Part shown: one piece after another, positions 21,558-33,445 of the stretch
How the letters are laid out: each line of letters starts with the position of its first letter
How positions within the stretch are numbered: the first letter of the stretch is position 1
Assembly: GCF_902713425.1 (NCBI RefSeq)
Contig: NC_081247.1
Location: 883,001 to 947,000 of the forward strand
Source of the DNA: Acipenser ruthenus
Lineage: Eukaryota > Chordata > Actinopteri > Acipenseriformes > Acipenseridae
Length of the DNA: 64,000 bases
Direction: 5' to 3'
Translations under genes and position numbers: made by a program
The notes under the pieces: model-generated
The model's input: the letters and a program-made list of their open reading frames with translations, nothing else
Databases searched by the model: none
What the model was told of the DNA's origin: nothing

Positions 21558-22566
21558 TCGCCTTCGAGTCTTCTTCTTCTGGTTAATCTGTAGGGCGCAT
21601 TCCATCTATTATTTTAGATGATTAGCGCCCTCTATCTGTAGTCCTTTGTCATTGTTTTATTTCTCTGTCATCTTTATTTATTATAACTTCCCTTCTTGTC
21701 CTGTTTCCTTTATATATTTCATCAGTATCTTTTCTCTATTCAGTCTCCCTTCCTCTTTTCCCAGCAAGTTCTTTATATTGACTTCATGTACCTCCATTTC
21801 TCTCAGCCTCCTCTCCATTTTCCTTCCCTGCTCCTCATATTTCTTACACTTTAATTAATAATGTTCTTCTGTTTCAGCTACTTTACAATGTTCACACTTT
21901 CCATCTTCATGTTTCTCCAGTCTTAAAAGATGTTCATTTAATGAACTCTGCCCGATCCTTAACCTATCCAACGCTCTTTACTCTTTCCTTACCAACTCTC
22001 TTGTTCACCCAGCTGTTGTTCACCTCTTTCTGGATATTATGATAAAACCTTCCTTTTATGCTTTCATCCCATCTCTCCTGCCATTCTTTTACTATCATTT
22101 TTTTTTCACATAGCCTCCCATTTCCTGCGATCCCAGAGAAATCACCACATCAATTTCCTCTCTTTTTAACCCATTTTTTGCTGCCAGATCTACCATCTCG
22201 TTGCCCAGAATGCCAGAGTGACCAGGAATCCAAACTAAAATCACTTTGATCCCCATTATTGAGCATTCCTTATATTGTTGCATTATTTCAAACATGATAT
22301 CTCTTCTATCATTAAACTCCCCTTTTAATGCAATAAGAACACTCAATGAATCTGAAAATATGACCGTTTTTTAGGCTTTATTTCAGCTATTTTAACTATT
22401 GCAAATAATATAGCTACCATTTCTGCAACATATACCTATAAATGGTCAGATATCCTCGCTATTTTACAGATATCTAATTCTGGGATATAATATGCCATTG
22501 CCACTCTTCCTGTTTTTGGATCCTTGGCTCCATCTGTATATATACAGAGTGCCTCGCCTTCGAGTC
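21558..22566 (-). mobile_element. 5'-truncated RNase-H-bearing LINE with a 13-bp target-site duplication
   Basis: The insert 21571-22553 is flanked on both sides by the same 13 bp, tcgccttcgagtc (21558-21570 and 22554-22566). The minus strand encodes the end of a LINE ORF2: an RNase H domain (IYTDGAKDPKTGRVAMAYY; VAEMVAILFAI; SDSLSVLIALKGE; VWIPGHSGILGNEMVDLAAK). A C-terminal Cys/His motif follows (RLRIGQSSLNEHLLRLEKHE, then GKCEHCKVAETEEH). The arrangement is that of I/Nimb-type LINEs. It carries at least one stop (after ISDHL) and two frame changes. The 3' tail is (GAA)n. The perfect duplication suggests a fairly young insertion into the upstream region of the piggyBac fusion gene. Confidence 0.88.
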
Positions 22567-23110
22567 ATGCCATTAATTATCTTATGAATGATTTATAATA
22601 CAAATTAAAATGATTTGACTCTTTTTCCTCACAGTTATTATACTTTTCAAATATTCAGATATTTATTCTAAAGGTTTAAATATATAAAATAATGCTAAAC
22701 GGTTGAAATGAACCTAAACCACTCTGTTATTTTCAGCAGGTGTAATTGGTTATTGATGAAAAAATATCAGGGACAGGGAATAACCTACTTTGAATTAAGG
22801 AGAATAAATCAGCTTTAATAACAGGTAGTTGAAGTGAGATATGTGACCACATGTGCAAGTATTTGAACTATGTTTTGTCCCAGATCAAAATACAGTACTG
22901 TCTAACAACCCCTTTGTGAGAGGGCGGGGGCTCCTGAGAGGGCGGGGGGAGGGGGGGAATCCTGCCCGTTATAATACTCATCAATGTGTCTCACATCACA
23001 AAACATACGTTTATATGATCTCTTTATAGCAGGGACTGTTTCTACTATACATTTTCTGATCATGCTGTAAATTATGAAGCTGGTGGAGCACAAAGGTTAC
23101 TTCGGTGAAC
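22567..23110. other. No gene recognised
   Basis: AT-rich sequence with a short G-rich stretch (22920-22959). No coding feature supported. Confidence 0.45.
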
Positions 23111-23270
23111 GCAGCCAAACTGTTCAGTGCGGTTTGACAATTCATCCAATATAGACCGCAAAGGAAACTATGAGATCGGAGATGTTTTACCTAAACATTA
23201 CTAAGCCTTTCAATTTTAACATCGCCTCGCCTTTGCGAATTAAATAGATTCTGACAGAAGTATCAAAAGC
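23111..23270 (-). repeat. Duplicated upstream block (matches 9120-9254 on the plus strand)
   Basis: On the minus strand cttttgatacttctg (from 23269), aaaggcgaggcgatgttaaa and ggtctatattggatgaattg (23157-23138) match the plus strand at 9120-9248. The duplicated promoter region of the two genes is thus split here by about 1.8 kb that includes the LINE at 21571-22553. Confidence 0.55.
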
Positions 23271-23999
23271 AGCGGCTGTGTTCTGAAAATCTGTGCTACA
23301 TAGAAACATAGAAATCGGAATTATTTGCACAAACTGCGCATGCGCGATGCAGGTTTTTTTTGTGACACGCCCACAGGATTTGACCTGCCATTTTCGGTGC
23401 AAAGCATCAATTTTGTGTAAGTTGATTAACTTATACTTTATTATGTACATTTGGTTTTATACGTGATATTATATATTGACCTAAATGTAATTATATGTTA
23501 TTTTGAGTTGTAGTGTGTTACCCTACGTCACCATTTAATGCAAATACGGTTAGAATTGATCATTTTGAGATTTTTGAGTTGACATTAAGTTAATTTGAGT
23601 AGCCTTACAACGTTTAGCTAGCTATTTTTTGTTATATACGTTTTGTAAACATATTTATTTGTTCTTTAACAATATCCTTACAATAACGATGCTGATAAAT
23701 CGAATGGTTAATTGTATATAAGTTGCCAATCCCTCAAACTGTTCAGAGGTTCAAACCCTTTTCTTAACTCTGCTATCTGTGTGGGGTGTGAGGATCCATC
23801 GTGATTATCTGCGGCTTCATTAATGTCCTCAACATGATACCAGAAAATATGTCGTTTTTAACCCTTTAAAGCCCATTTGGATTGCGAGCCCAAAACAGTC
23901 TGCTCTGTGAATAAACTGTTTGTAATTCTTTAAAGCACAGACAGAGAGGATGAATGAAGTCTTTAAGGCATGTTTTACACGTGATTAATTTCCATTATG
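23271..23999. other. No gene recognised
   Basis: AT-rich sequence with no feature I can support. Confidence 0.45.
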
Positions 24000-24176
24000 A
24001 ACTATGCATCAGCTGCAGAGTCACTTACAACTACGTCTCACCCGAAAGACGGAGCACAAGGAGGTGAAGTGACTTGCTCAGGGTCACACAATGCGTCAGT
24101 GGCTGAGGTGGGATTTGAACCGGGGACCTCCTGGTTACAAGCCCTTTTCTTTAACCACGGGACCACACAGCCTCCT
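24000..24176 (-). mobile_element. tRNA-derived SINE, family A, 3'-truncated
   Basis: Reverse-complement copy of family A: the B box reads ggatttgaaccgggg on the plus strand. The tail with the 'ggataaag' end is missing. It forms an inverted pair with the copy at 24378. Confidence 0.9.
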
Positions 24177-24377
24177 AGAATCTACAATGTAATAAACATA
24201 AATATGAAAAGATAGACTGCATATGTACATTTATCATGGCGGTGCGGCCTGATTGTGTGTCCCTCGTGTTGCAGGTCATGGGCAATACTCGTCTAGCTTA
24301 CCTGTGAAAAGACAAACAAATGAAACAAACTAAAACATTCAAAATGAATTCCCCAAATCAAATTATTCCTTCATTGT

Positions 24378-24621
24378 AGGAGGCTGTGTGGTCCAGTGGT
24401 AAAAGAAAAGGGCTTGTAACCAGGAGGTCCCCGGTTCAAATCCCACCTCAGCCACTGACTCATTGTGTGACCCTGAGCAAGTCACTTAACCTCCTTGTGC
24501 TCCGTCTTTCAGGTGAGACGTAGTTGTAAGTGACTCTGCAGCTGATGCATAGTTTACGCACCCTAGTCTCTGTAAGTCGCCTTGGATAAAGATGTCTGCT
24601 AAATAAACAAATAATAATAAT
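24378..24621 (+). mobile_element. tRNA-derived SINE, family A, full length
   Basis: Head aggaggctgtgtggtccagt, B box ccggttcaaatccc, body gaccctgagcaagtcactta, tail gtaagtcgccttggataaag followed by atgtctgctaaataaac and (AAT)n. Confidence 0.93.
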
Positions 24622-25080
24622 GACTGGAATGGAACAAGGGTGCCTGTATAGTGCAGGCGATTAGGATTCCCTAGACAAGCTCCAATACATGAACTGCAAC
24701 GGCATTGTATACCAGACTAGTAAATGGATTGTGGATTGCACTTGTTTGTGTACAGGTGGTTGTAGTTTATCTATATTTTACAGACACTGAAGCAGCACCC
24801 CAGACACAGTTTCTTACAAAACAGCAACACTTTATTTCACAAGGCAATTCTTGTTTATATTTACTGATTCATATATTTATTAATACAGTCTTCGTGTCCA
24901 TGCTGCTGTCCGTCTTGTTGAACACATGAACGAGTTTCGCTGTTTAGGAAAGTAAACACAATCTAGGAAGGAAGGAGCGACAGGGCTGTAGACTAAACTC
25001 AAAAAAGGCAAAAAGGTGGAAGGTTCATTATGACATCAGACAGGACATCACATTATGACATCACAAACCGTCTTATTGAA
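24622..25080. other. No gene recognised
   Basis: No coding or RNA feature supported. Confidence 0.45.
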
Positions 25081-25166
25081 GCCAGCGCCACCTAGTGATC
25101 TGTCACTTTGGATTTCCTAATGTTTTGCGGGCAATACTCTAGCTGTGCACTAGATGGTGCTGGCGC
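25081..25166. promoter_or_regulatory. Two divergent CTCF-like motifs
   Basis: Minus strand at 25102-25081 reads cagatcactaggtggcgctg, then gc. Plus strand at 25147-25166 reads gcactagatggtgctggcgc. Both fit the vertebrate CTCF core (CCAC-TAGRKGGCGC-type), face away from each other and lie about 45 bp apart. Alternatively they are the arms of a small fold-back element. Confidence 0.45.
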
Positions 25167-26000
25167 TTAATATAAAGGTTGGCTGACCCAGCCTACCTCG
25201 CTTATGTCAATGGCAGGAAACTAGGAGCGCCTGGTCAAAGCACCGTACAAGGCTTGATATTTGAGAAGCTGCAATAAGAAGAACTCAGAATGATTGCAAG
25301 CTGTGCCAGTGGCAACAAGTGAACAGCTTTGAGCCTCCAGCCCACTGTCTTATTATCAAGGACTGACATTGCAGATTGCACAGCATGGGAAAAGCATTAG
25401 CAATGTGTCGCCATTTTAACAGGTTTCTTTCTATTTGAATGAATACCTGCTGACTTAAAAGCTGCTGAAAGGCATTACTTGGAAGATCTGAGTAACCACA
25501 CAGCTCTGACTCTCTATATCATTAAACGCATACACAGTAATGTGCAGATTTCCTAGAACACCTCATTGCTTCTGTAGCTTATTGGACTCCAAGCTTGCCA
25601 ACTGTACAAAAAGAAAGTCTGTGGATACAACTTCAGGAACAATGGAATCAAATTACACCACAATGCCAAAAAGATGCCAAACTGTTACTGATGCCAAAGG
25701 TGGCCATGCTAAATATTAGAATGTAAGATACCTTCAGACATCGCTGTGGTTTTAGTTTTGAATTAGCTTCATGTCAGATGAGTTTGCAGTAAATGAAAGA
25801 TGTTTTGTGTGCAAAACCCATTGAGTTGTTTTAATACACGTGCACACGACTGATACAGCTCCTTGCAGGTGGTTTCTCTGAGGATCAGCAAGTAAAACAG
25901 CAACCGACACAAACATATTTGTTATACTTATGGTGCTTTACAGCTTTAACATCACTGGAACGTTACACTTTTTTTAATACAAAACATGAAACTGAAACTA
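25167..26000. other. No gene recognised
   Basis: No coding or RNA feature supported. Confidence 0.45.
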
Positions 26001-26634
26001 CAGCTCTGGCCAAAAGTTTTGCACCACCCTATAGAATGAACTCGTTCTGCATCATAAAGTCGAATAAAAATAGCTGAATAATGTCACGTTAACATACTGA
26101 ATCACACAGCACTTTGTAGTTTTCCACATGCTTAATGAAAAACTGAAAACAGAGAAATGTGACATTTCGACATCTAACATGAAATACTACTGTACTTATG
26201 ACATAGGAGGCTGTGTGGTCCAGTGGTTAAAGAAAATGGCTTGTAACCAGGAGGTCCCCGGTTCAAATCCCACCTCAGCCACTGACTCATTGTGTGACCC
26301 TGAGCAAGTCACTTCACCTCCTTGTGCTCCGTCTTTCGGGTGAGACGTAATTGTAAGTGACTGTGCAGCTGATGCATAGTTCACACACCCGAGTCTCTGT
26401 AAGTCGCCTTGGATAAAGGTGTCTGCTAAATAAACAAATAGTAATAAAAGTACTACTATTATGGCTTCTGGTAGACTTTTGTGATATCATTTTGTAGTTA
26501 CATGATGTTAAATAAAATATATAAATGATGTTCCTATATTATCTTCCTATATATATATAAATGATCTTCCTATATATATAAATTATGTCTCAATCCAAAA
26601 ATTCTAGTTGACACAAAACTTTTAGCCACTGCTG
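26001..26634. mobile_element. Tc1/mariner-type MITE interrupted by a SINE
   Basis: The left end cagctctggccaaaagtttt and the inverted right end cagcagtggctaaaagtttt (minus strand from 26634) match at 17 of 20 positions and resemble Tc1 termini. The interior is AT-rich and noncoding, and the SINE at 26205-26449 lies within it. Confidence 0.65.
26205..26449 (+). mobile_element. tRNA-derived SINE, family A, full length
   Basis: Same head, boxes, body and tail as the copy at 24378, with few differences. Nested in the MITE at 26001-26634. Confidence 0.93.
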
Positions 26635-27110
26635 TGCAATTAAAAATACTGGATAGGCAGCTTGGCAGGTTTAGCAGGGAGCAGCGGTTTAATCCTCTTC
26701 AATATTAACTGTCATTGCTTTGATTCAGTACCTTTCCCTTACTGTGGTGTTTGGGATCATTCACAGTGGTTCTGTTGCTCCAGTAAAGTTATCAGAATCT
26801 TTCTTTAAATCTGCTTTGAGCTTGTCTGGAGAATTCGAAACCACAAAACTAAGCCTTCCTCATGCCTTTCAAATCATGTGACAGTGCGACCTCTCACCTC
26901 TGCCAGCCCCGCCCACTCTGCAGGTACACAGACAGAGAGAGCAGGTGAAAGGTCATAATGTCACATGCTTTCAATACTGAAGCAGCACAAGCACTCTGAC
27001 TGATTGCAAACACCTCGAAAGTCACAGGGATAATAAAAGCAATCAAAGAACATTTGAAGCTACTAATTCTTAAATCTATAGTGATGTATTTAAAGAAGTT
27101 CTAACTTAAG

Positions 27111-27360
27111 ACTTTAAAATCCATTCTCTCACTTATCATTAGCTTTATTAACATGATCACCGGCCCCTCCCTTTAAAGGAGCGCTGACCATCTTTAAAAT
27201 CCATTCTCTCACTTATCATTAGCTTTATTAGCATGATCACTGGCCCCTCCCTTTAAAGGAGCGCTGACCATCTTTAAAATCCATTCTCTCACCTCTTATT
27301 AGCTTAAATAACATGATCACTGCTCACCAATTTAAATGAGCTTTAACCAGCCTTTAAAAT
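27111..27360. repeat. ~80-bp tandem repeat, three copies plus a partial
   Basis: Units start with ctttaaaatccattctctca at about 27113, 27192 and 27273, with a partial at 27352. The reverse complement of a related unit is at about 40394-40444 inside mboat7, so the unit is a dispersed repeat. Confidence 0.85.
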
Positions 27361-27699
27361 ATATTTATTTCCACTTACACAGGACCCCTTTATTGTGCTG
27401 AGAATATTGCGGTTATTCTCTTTAAATACTATGTATGTATTTGAAATATCTGCATGGCTGGTGTTTCATTTTAAATACAACACTATTGATAAACTGCTGC
27501 ATCCTGGTCCCTTTGCTGTAGGTCACATGGTCCACTGGAGTGAGTTTAAGGATTTGTGGGTGTGGATTACAGAAAGGGGCGGTCCCTGGTTGGGATGTGG
27601 GCGTGGTCTGGGTTGCAGGAACTTGGCAATAACACAGAGGCAAAATATTTACAGTGTATGAAAAATAAGATACAGAGAAAAAGGCCACGATTGTATCTA

Positions 27700-30600
27700 T
27701 CTATCTTTTCACTTCCTCCCTTCTTTCTTTCCTTCTCCCCTCTCACCTTTTCTTAATACCACATTCACCTGTTTCTTCCACTTCTCCCCTCTTGTTGTTT
27801 ATCCCTTCCTCCTCCCTCCTTTCCCCTCCCCCTTTAACCAACATCTCTTTCTCACTCATATCTCCTTCTCCCCTCCCTACCTTTCCAACCCACTCCCCCC
27901 TCTCCCCCTCACGTCTCCCGCCTCTCTTCTTCCCTCTCCTCCCCGTCCTCTGCTTCTTCTTTCCCTACTCCTCCTCCCTTTCTCCCTCTCCCTTCCTTTC
28001 CAATTCCATCCCCCCTCTCTCCTCCTCACTCTCTCTTCTCCCTCTTCTCCTCCTCACTCTCTCTTCTCCCTCTCTTCCTCCTCCTCTCTCTCTCTCTCTC
28101 TCCCTCTTCTCCTCCTCACTCTCCCTCTTCTCCTCTCTCACTCCCCTCTTCTCCTCCTCACTCTCCCTCTTCTCCTCCTCACTCCTCCCTCTTCTCCTCC
28201 TCACTCCTCCTCACTCTCTCTTCTCCCTCTTCTCCTCCTCACTCTCCTCTTCTCCCTCACTCTCCCTTCTCCTCCTCACTCTCCTCTTCTCCTCCTCACT
28301 CTCTCTCTCCCTCTTCTCTCCTCACTCTCCCTCTTCTCCTCCTCACTCTCTCTCCCTCTTCTCCCTCCTCACTCTCTCTTCTCCCTCTTCTCCTCCTCAC
28401 TCTCTCTCTCCTTCTCCTCCTCACTCCCTCTTCTCCTCCTCACTCTCCCTCTTCTCCTCCTCACTCTCCCTCTTCTCCTCCTCACTCTCTCTTCTCCCTC
28501 TTCTCCTCCTCACTCTCCCTCTTCTCCTCCTCACTCTCTCTTCTCCCTCTTCTCCTCCTCACTCTCCCTCTTCTCCTCCTCACTCTCCCTCTTCTCCTCC
28601 TCACTCTCCCTCTTCTCCTCCTCACTCTCCCTCTTCTCCTCCTCACTCTCTCTCTCCCTCTTCTCCTCCTCACTCTCCCTCTTCTCCTCCTCACTCTCCT
28701 CTCTCCTCCTCACTCTCCCTCTTCTCCTCCTCACTCTCTCTTCTCCCTCTTCTCCTCCTCACTCTCTCTCTCCTCTTCTCCTCCTCACTCTCTCTTCTCC
28801 CTCTTCTCCTCCTCACTTCTCCCTCTTCTCCTCCTCACTCTCACCTCTTCTACTCCTCACTCTCCCTCTTCTCCTCCTCACTCTCCCTCTTCTCCTCCTC
28901 ACTCTCCCTCTTCTCCTCCTCACTCTCTCTTCTCCCTCTTCTCCTCCTCACTCTCTCTTCTCCTCTTCTCCTCTCACTCTCTCTTCTCCCTCTTCTCCTC
29001 CTCACTCTCCCTCTCCTCCTCCTCACTCTCTCTTCTCCCTCTTCTCCTCCTCACTCTCTCTTCTCCCTCTTCTCCTCCTCACTCTCCCTCTTCTCCTCCT
29101 CACTCTCCCTCTTCTCCTCCTCACATCTCCCTCTTCTCCCTCCTCACTCTCCCTCTTCTCCTCCTCACTCTCTCTTCTCCTCTCTTCTCCTCCTCACTCT
29201 CCCTCTTCTCCTCCTCACTCTCCCTCTTTCCTCCTCACTCTCCCTCTTCTCCCTCCTCACTCCTCTCCTCTTCTCCTCCTCACTCTCTCTTCTCCCTCTT
29301 CNNNNNNNNNNNNNNNNNNNNNNNNNNNNNNNNNNNNNNNNNNNNNNNNNNNNNNNNNNNNNNNNNNNNNNNNNNNNNNNNNNNNNNNNNNNNNNNNNNN
29401 NNNNNNNNNNNNNNNNNNNNNNNNNNNNNNNNNNNNNNNNNNNNNNNNNNNNNNNNNNNNNNNNNNNNNNNNNNNNNNNNNNNNNNNNNNNNNNNNNNNN
29501 NCACTCTCCCTCTTCTCCTCCTCACTCTCTTCTCCTCTTCTCCTCCTCACTCTCCCTCTTCTCCTCCTCACTCTCTCTTCTCCCTCTTCTCCTCCTCACT
29601 CTCTCCTCTTCTCCTCCTCACTCTCTCTTCTCCCTCTTCTCCTCCTCTCTCTTCTCCTCTTCTCCTCCTCACTCTCCCTCTTCTCCTCCTCACTCTCTCT
29701 TCTCCCTCTTCTCCTCCTCACTCTCTCTTCTCCTCTCTCCTCCTCACTCTCCTCTTCTCCTCCTCACTCTCTCTTCTCCTTCTCCTCCTCACTCTCTCTT
29801 CTCCTCTCTCCTCCTCTCTCTCCCTCTTCTCCTCCTCACTCTCTCTTCTCCCTCTCTCTCTCTCCTCCTCACTCTCTCCCTCTTCTCCTCCTCACTCTCT
29901 CTCCCTCTTCTCCTCCTCACTCTCTCTTCTCCTCCTCACCTCTCTCTCTCCCTCTTCTCCTCCTCACTCTCTCTCTCTCCCTCTTCTCTCCTCACTCTCT
30001 CTTCTCCCTCTTCTCCTCCTCACTCTCTCTTCTCCCTCTTCTCCTCCTCACTCTCTTCTCCTCCTCACTCTCTCTTCTCCCTCTTCTCCTCCTCACTCTC
30101 TCTTCTCCCTCTTCTCCTCCTCACTCTCTCTTCTCCCTCTTCTCCTCCTCACTCTCTCCTCTTCTCCTCCTCACTCTCTCTTCTCCCCTCTTCTCCTCCT
30201 CACTCTCTCCCTCTTCTCCTCCTCACTCTCTCTTCTCCCCTCTTCTCCTCCTCACTCTCTCTTCTCCCCTCTTCTCCTCCTCACTCTCCCTCTTCTCCTC
30301 CTCACTCTCTCTTCTCCCCTCTTCTCCTCCTCACTCTCTCCCTCTTCTCCTCCTCACTCTCTCTTCTCCTCTTCTCCTCCTCACTCTCCCTCTTCTCCTC
30401 CTCACTCTCTCTTCTCCCTCTTCTCCTCCTCACTCTCTCTTCTCCCTCTTCTCCTCCTCACTCTCTCTTCTCCCTCTTCTCCTCCTCACTCTCTCTTCTC
30501 CCTCTTCTCCTCCTCACTCTCCCTCTTCTCCTCCTCACTCTCTCTTCTCCCTCTTCTCCTCCTCACTCTCCCTCTTCTCCTCCTCACTCTCTCTTCTCCC

Positions 30601-33060
30601 TCTTCTCCTCCTCACTCTCTCTCCCTCTTCTCCTCCTCACTCTCTCTTCTCCCTCTTCTCCTCCTCACTCTCTCCCTCTTCTCCTCCTCACTCTCTCTTC
30701 TCCCTCTTCTCCTCCTCACTCTCTCTTCTCCCTCTTCTCCTCCTCACTCTCCCTCTTCTCCTCCTCACTCTCCCTCTTCTCCTCCTCACTCTCCCTCTTC
30801 TCCTCCTCACTCTCCCTCTTCTCCTCCTCACTCTCTCTTCTCCCTCTTCTCCTCCTCACTCTCCCTCTTCTCCTCCTCTCTCTCCTCTCTCCTCTCTCTC
30901 CCTCTTCTCCTCCTCACTCTCCCTCTTCTCCTCCTCACTCTCTCTCTCCCTCTTCTCCTCCTCACTCTCTCTTCTCCCTCTTCTCCTCCTCACTCTCTCT
31001 TCTCCCTCTTCTCCTCCTCACTCTCCCTCTTCTCCTCCTCACTCTCCCTCTTCTCCTCCTCACTCTCCCTCTTCTCCTCCTCACTCTCTCTCCCTCTTCT
31101 CCTCCTCACTCTCTCTTCTCCCTCTTCTCCTCCTCACTCTCTCTTCTCCTCTCCTCCTCACTCTCCTCTTCTCCTCCTCACTCTCTCTCCTCTTCTCCTC
31201 CTCACTCTCTCTTCTCCCTCTTCTCCTCCTCACTCTCTCTCTCCTCTCTCCTCCTCACTCTCCCTCTTCTCCTCCTCACTCTCCCTCTTCTCCTCCTCAC
31301 TCTCTCTTCTCCCTCTTCTCCTCCTCACTCTCCCCTCTCCTCCTCACTCTCTCTTCTCCCTCTCTCCTCCTCACTCTCCCTCTTCTCCTCCTCACTCTCC
31401 CTCTTCTCCTCCTCACTCTCTCTCTCCTCTCTCCTCCTCTCTCCTCCTCTCTCTCTCCCTCTCTCCTCCTCACTCTCTCCTCTTCTCCTCCTCACTCTCC
31501 CTCTTCTCCTCCTCACTCTCCTCTCTCCTCTCACTCTCCCTCTCCTCCTCACTCTCTCTCTCCTCTTCTCCTCCTCACTCTCCCTCTTCTCCTCCTCACT
31601 CTCCCTCTTCTCCTCCTCACTCTCCCTCTTCTCCTCCTCACTCTCTCTTCTCCCTCTTCTCCTCCTCACTCTCTCTTCTCCCTCTTCTCCTCCTCACTCT
31701 CTCTTCTCCCTCTTCTCCTCCTCACTCTCCCTCTTCTCCTCCTCACTCTCCCTCTTCTCCTCCTCACTCTCCCTCTTCTCCTCCTCACTCTCTCTTCTCC
31801 CTCTCCTCCTCCTCACTCTCTCTTCTCCCTCTTCTCCTCCTCACTCTCCCTCTCCTCCTCCTCACTCTCTCTTCTCCCTCTTCTCCTCCTCACTCTCCCT
31901 CTTCTCCTCCTCACTCTCCCTCTTCTCCTCCTCACTCTCCCTCTTCTCCTCCTCACTCTCTCTTCTCCCTCTCCTCCTCCTCACTCTCTCTTCTCCCTCT
32001 TCTCCTCCTCACTCTCCCTCTCCTCCTCCTCACTCTCTCTTCTCCCTCTTCTCCTCCTCACTCTCTCTTCTCCCTCTTCTCCTCCTCACTCTCCCTCTTC
32101 TCCTCCTCACTCTCTCTTCTCCCTCTTCTCCTCACTCTCTCTTCTCCCTCTTCTCCTCCTCACTCTCCCTCTTCTCCTCCTCACTCTCTCTTCTCCCTCT
32201 TCTCCTCCTCACTCTCCCTCTTCTCCTCCTCACTCTCTCTTCTCCCTCTTCTCCTCCTCACTCTCTCTTCTCCCTCTTCTCCTCCTCACTCTCTCTTCTC
32301 CCTCTTCTCCTCACTCTCTCTTCTCCCTCTTCTCCTCCTCACTCTCCCTCTCCTCCTCCTCACTCTCTCTTCTCCCTCTTCTCCTCCTCACTCTCCCTCT
32401 TCTCCTCCTCACTCTCTCTTCTCCCTCTTCTCCTCACTCTCTCTTCTCCCTCTTCTCCTCCTCACTCTCCCTCTTCTCCTCCTCACTCTCTCTTCTCCCT
32501 CTTCTCCTCCTCACTCTCCCTCTTCTCCTCCTCACTCTCTCTTCTCCCTCTTCTCCTCCTCACTCTCTCTTCTCCCTCTTCTCCTCCTCACTCTCTCTTC
32601 TCCCTCTTCTCCTCCTCACTCCCTCTTCTCCCTCTTCTCCTCCTCACTCTCTCTTCTCCCTCTTCTCCTCCTCACTCTCCCTCTTCTCCTCCTCACTCTC
32701 TCTTCTCCCTCTTCTCCTCCTCACTCTCTCTTCTCCCTCTTCTCCTCCTCACTCTCTCTTCTCCCTCTTCTCCTCCTCACTCTCTCTTCTCCCTCTTCTC
32801 CTCCTCACTCTCTCTTCTCCCTCTTCTCCTCCTCACTCTCTCTTCTCCCTCTTCTCCTCCTCACTCTCTTCTCCTCCTCACTCTCTCTTCTCCCTCTTCT
32901 CCTCCTCACTCTCTCTTCTCCCTCTTCTCCTCCTCACTCTCCCTCTTCTCCTCCTCACTCTCTCTTCTCCCTCTTCTCCTCCTCACTCTCTCTTCTCCCT
33001 CTTCTCCTCCTCACTCTCTCCCTCTTCTCCTCCTCACTCTCTCTTCTCTCTCTTCTCCGT
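27700..33060. repeat. 5.3-kb polypyrimidine (CT-rich) minisatellite
   Basis: From about 28000 the plus strand is almost entirely C and T, apart from the A in each 'cactct'. Two unit types alternate: ~21 bp (cactctccctcttctcctcc, t) and ~28 bp (cactctctcttctccctctt, ctcctcct). The complementary strand is purine-only for long stretches, a setting for triplex (H-DNA) formation. The right end overlaps the last codons, stop codon and presumed 3' UTR of mboat7. Open frames on both strands are artefacts. Confidence 0.97.
29302..29501. other. Assembly gap (200 N)
   Basis: Exactly 200 N inside the polypyrimidine array. A round length is usually a placeholder, so the true array length is unknown. Confidence 0.99.
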
Positions 33061-33445
33061 CTCCTCCTCCTCCCTCCCCTCCTGCTTCTCCTCCCCCCCT
33101 TTCTTCTCCCTCTGCTCCCCTCCCCTTCCCTTGCCCAGCCCCTGCCCCAGCACTATGCACAGCAGCGCCACCACCTGGATGCAGTAGTACACGGAGCCCC
33201 AGTAGCGCAGCGTGTCTCCCCAGCTCAGCAGCACGAAGCCCATGCACATGTAGTCGTAGGCCCGCATCTTCAGGAACCAGTGCACCCAATCGAACCAGTA
33301 CTGCCCCGCAGGGGAGAGGCGGCTCCGCACCCCGCGCTCCATGGAGGTCTCTGCAGCCAGGCACAGCGGGATTGTGAGGAAGGACAGGTAGTAGCCGACA
33401 TGGAGCCCGTGCCAGTACGCACTGATAAACATGGTCCAGGCAGCT
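33034..33445 (-). CDS. mboat7: mboat7 last coding exon (active-site His)
   Basis: Starts after ccctgtcag. Encodes [40 protein letters not shown] and then a charged tail ([20 protein letters not shown]...). TGA at 33036-33034 arises from the array motif gagagtgagg. No AATAAA occurs on the minus strand inside the array; the nearest downstream one I see is at about 27394. Confidence 0.92.

Noticed and set aside
24378-24450. tRNA gene
   Set aside because: A and B boxes are present but belong to a SINE with a common body and LINE-like tail. No cloverleaf anticodon arm fits.
27792-33377. A 1861-codon plus-strand Ser/Leu/Pro frame
   Set aside because: Pure polypyrimidine array crossing a 200-N gap and running antisense over mboat7.
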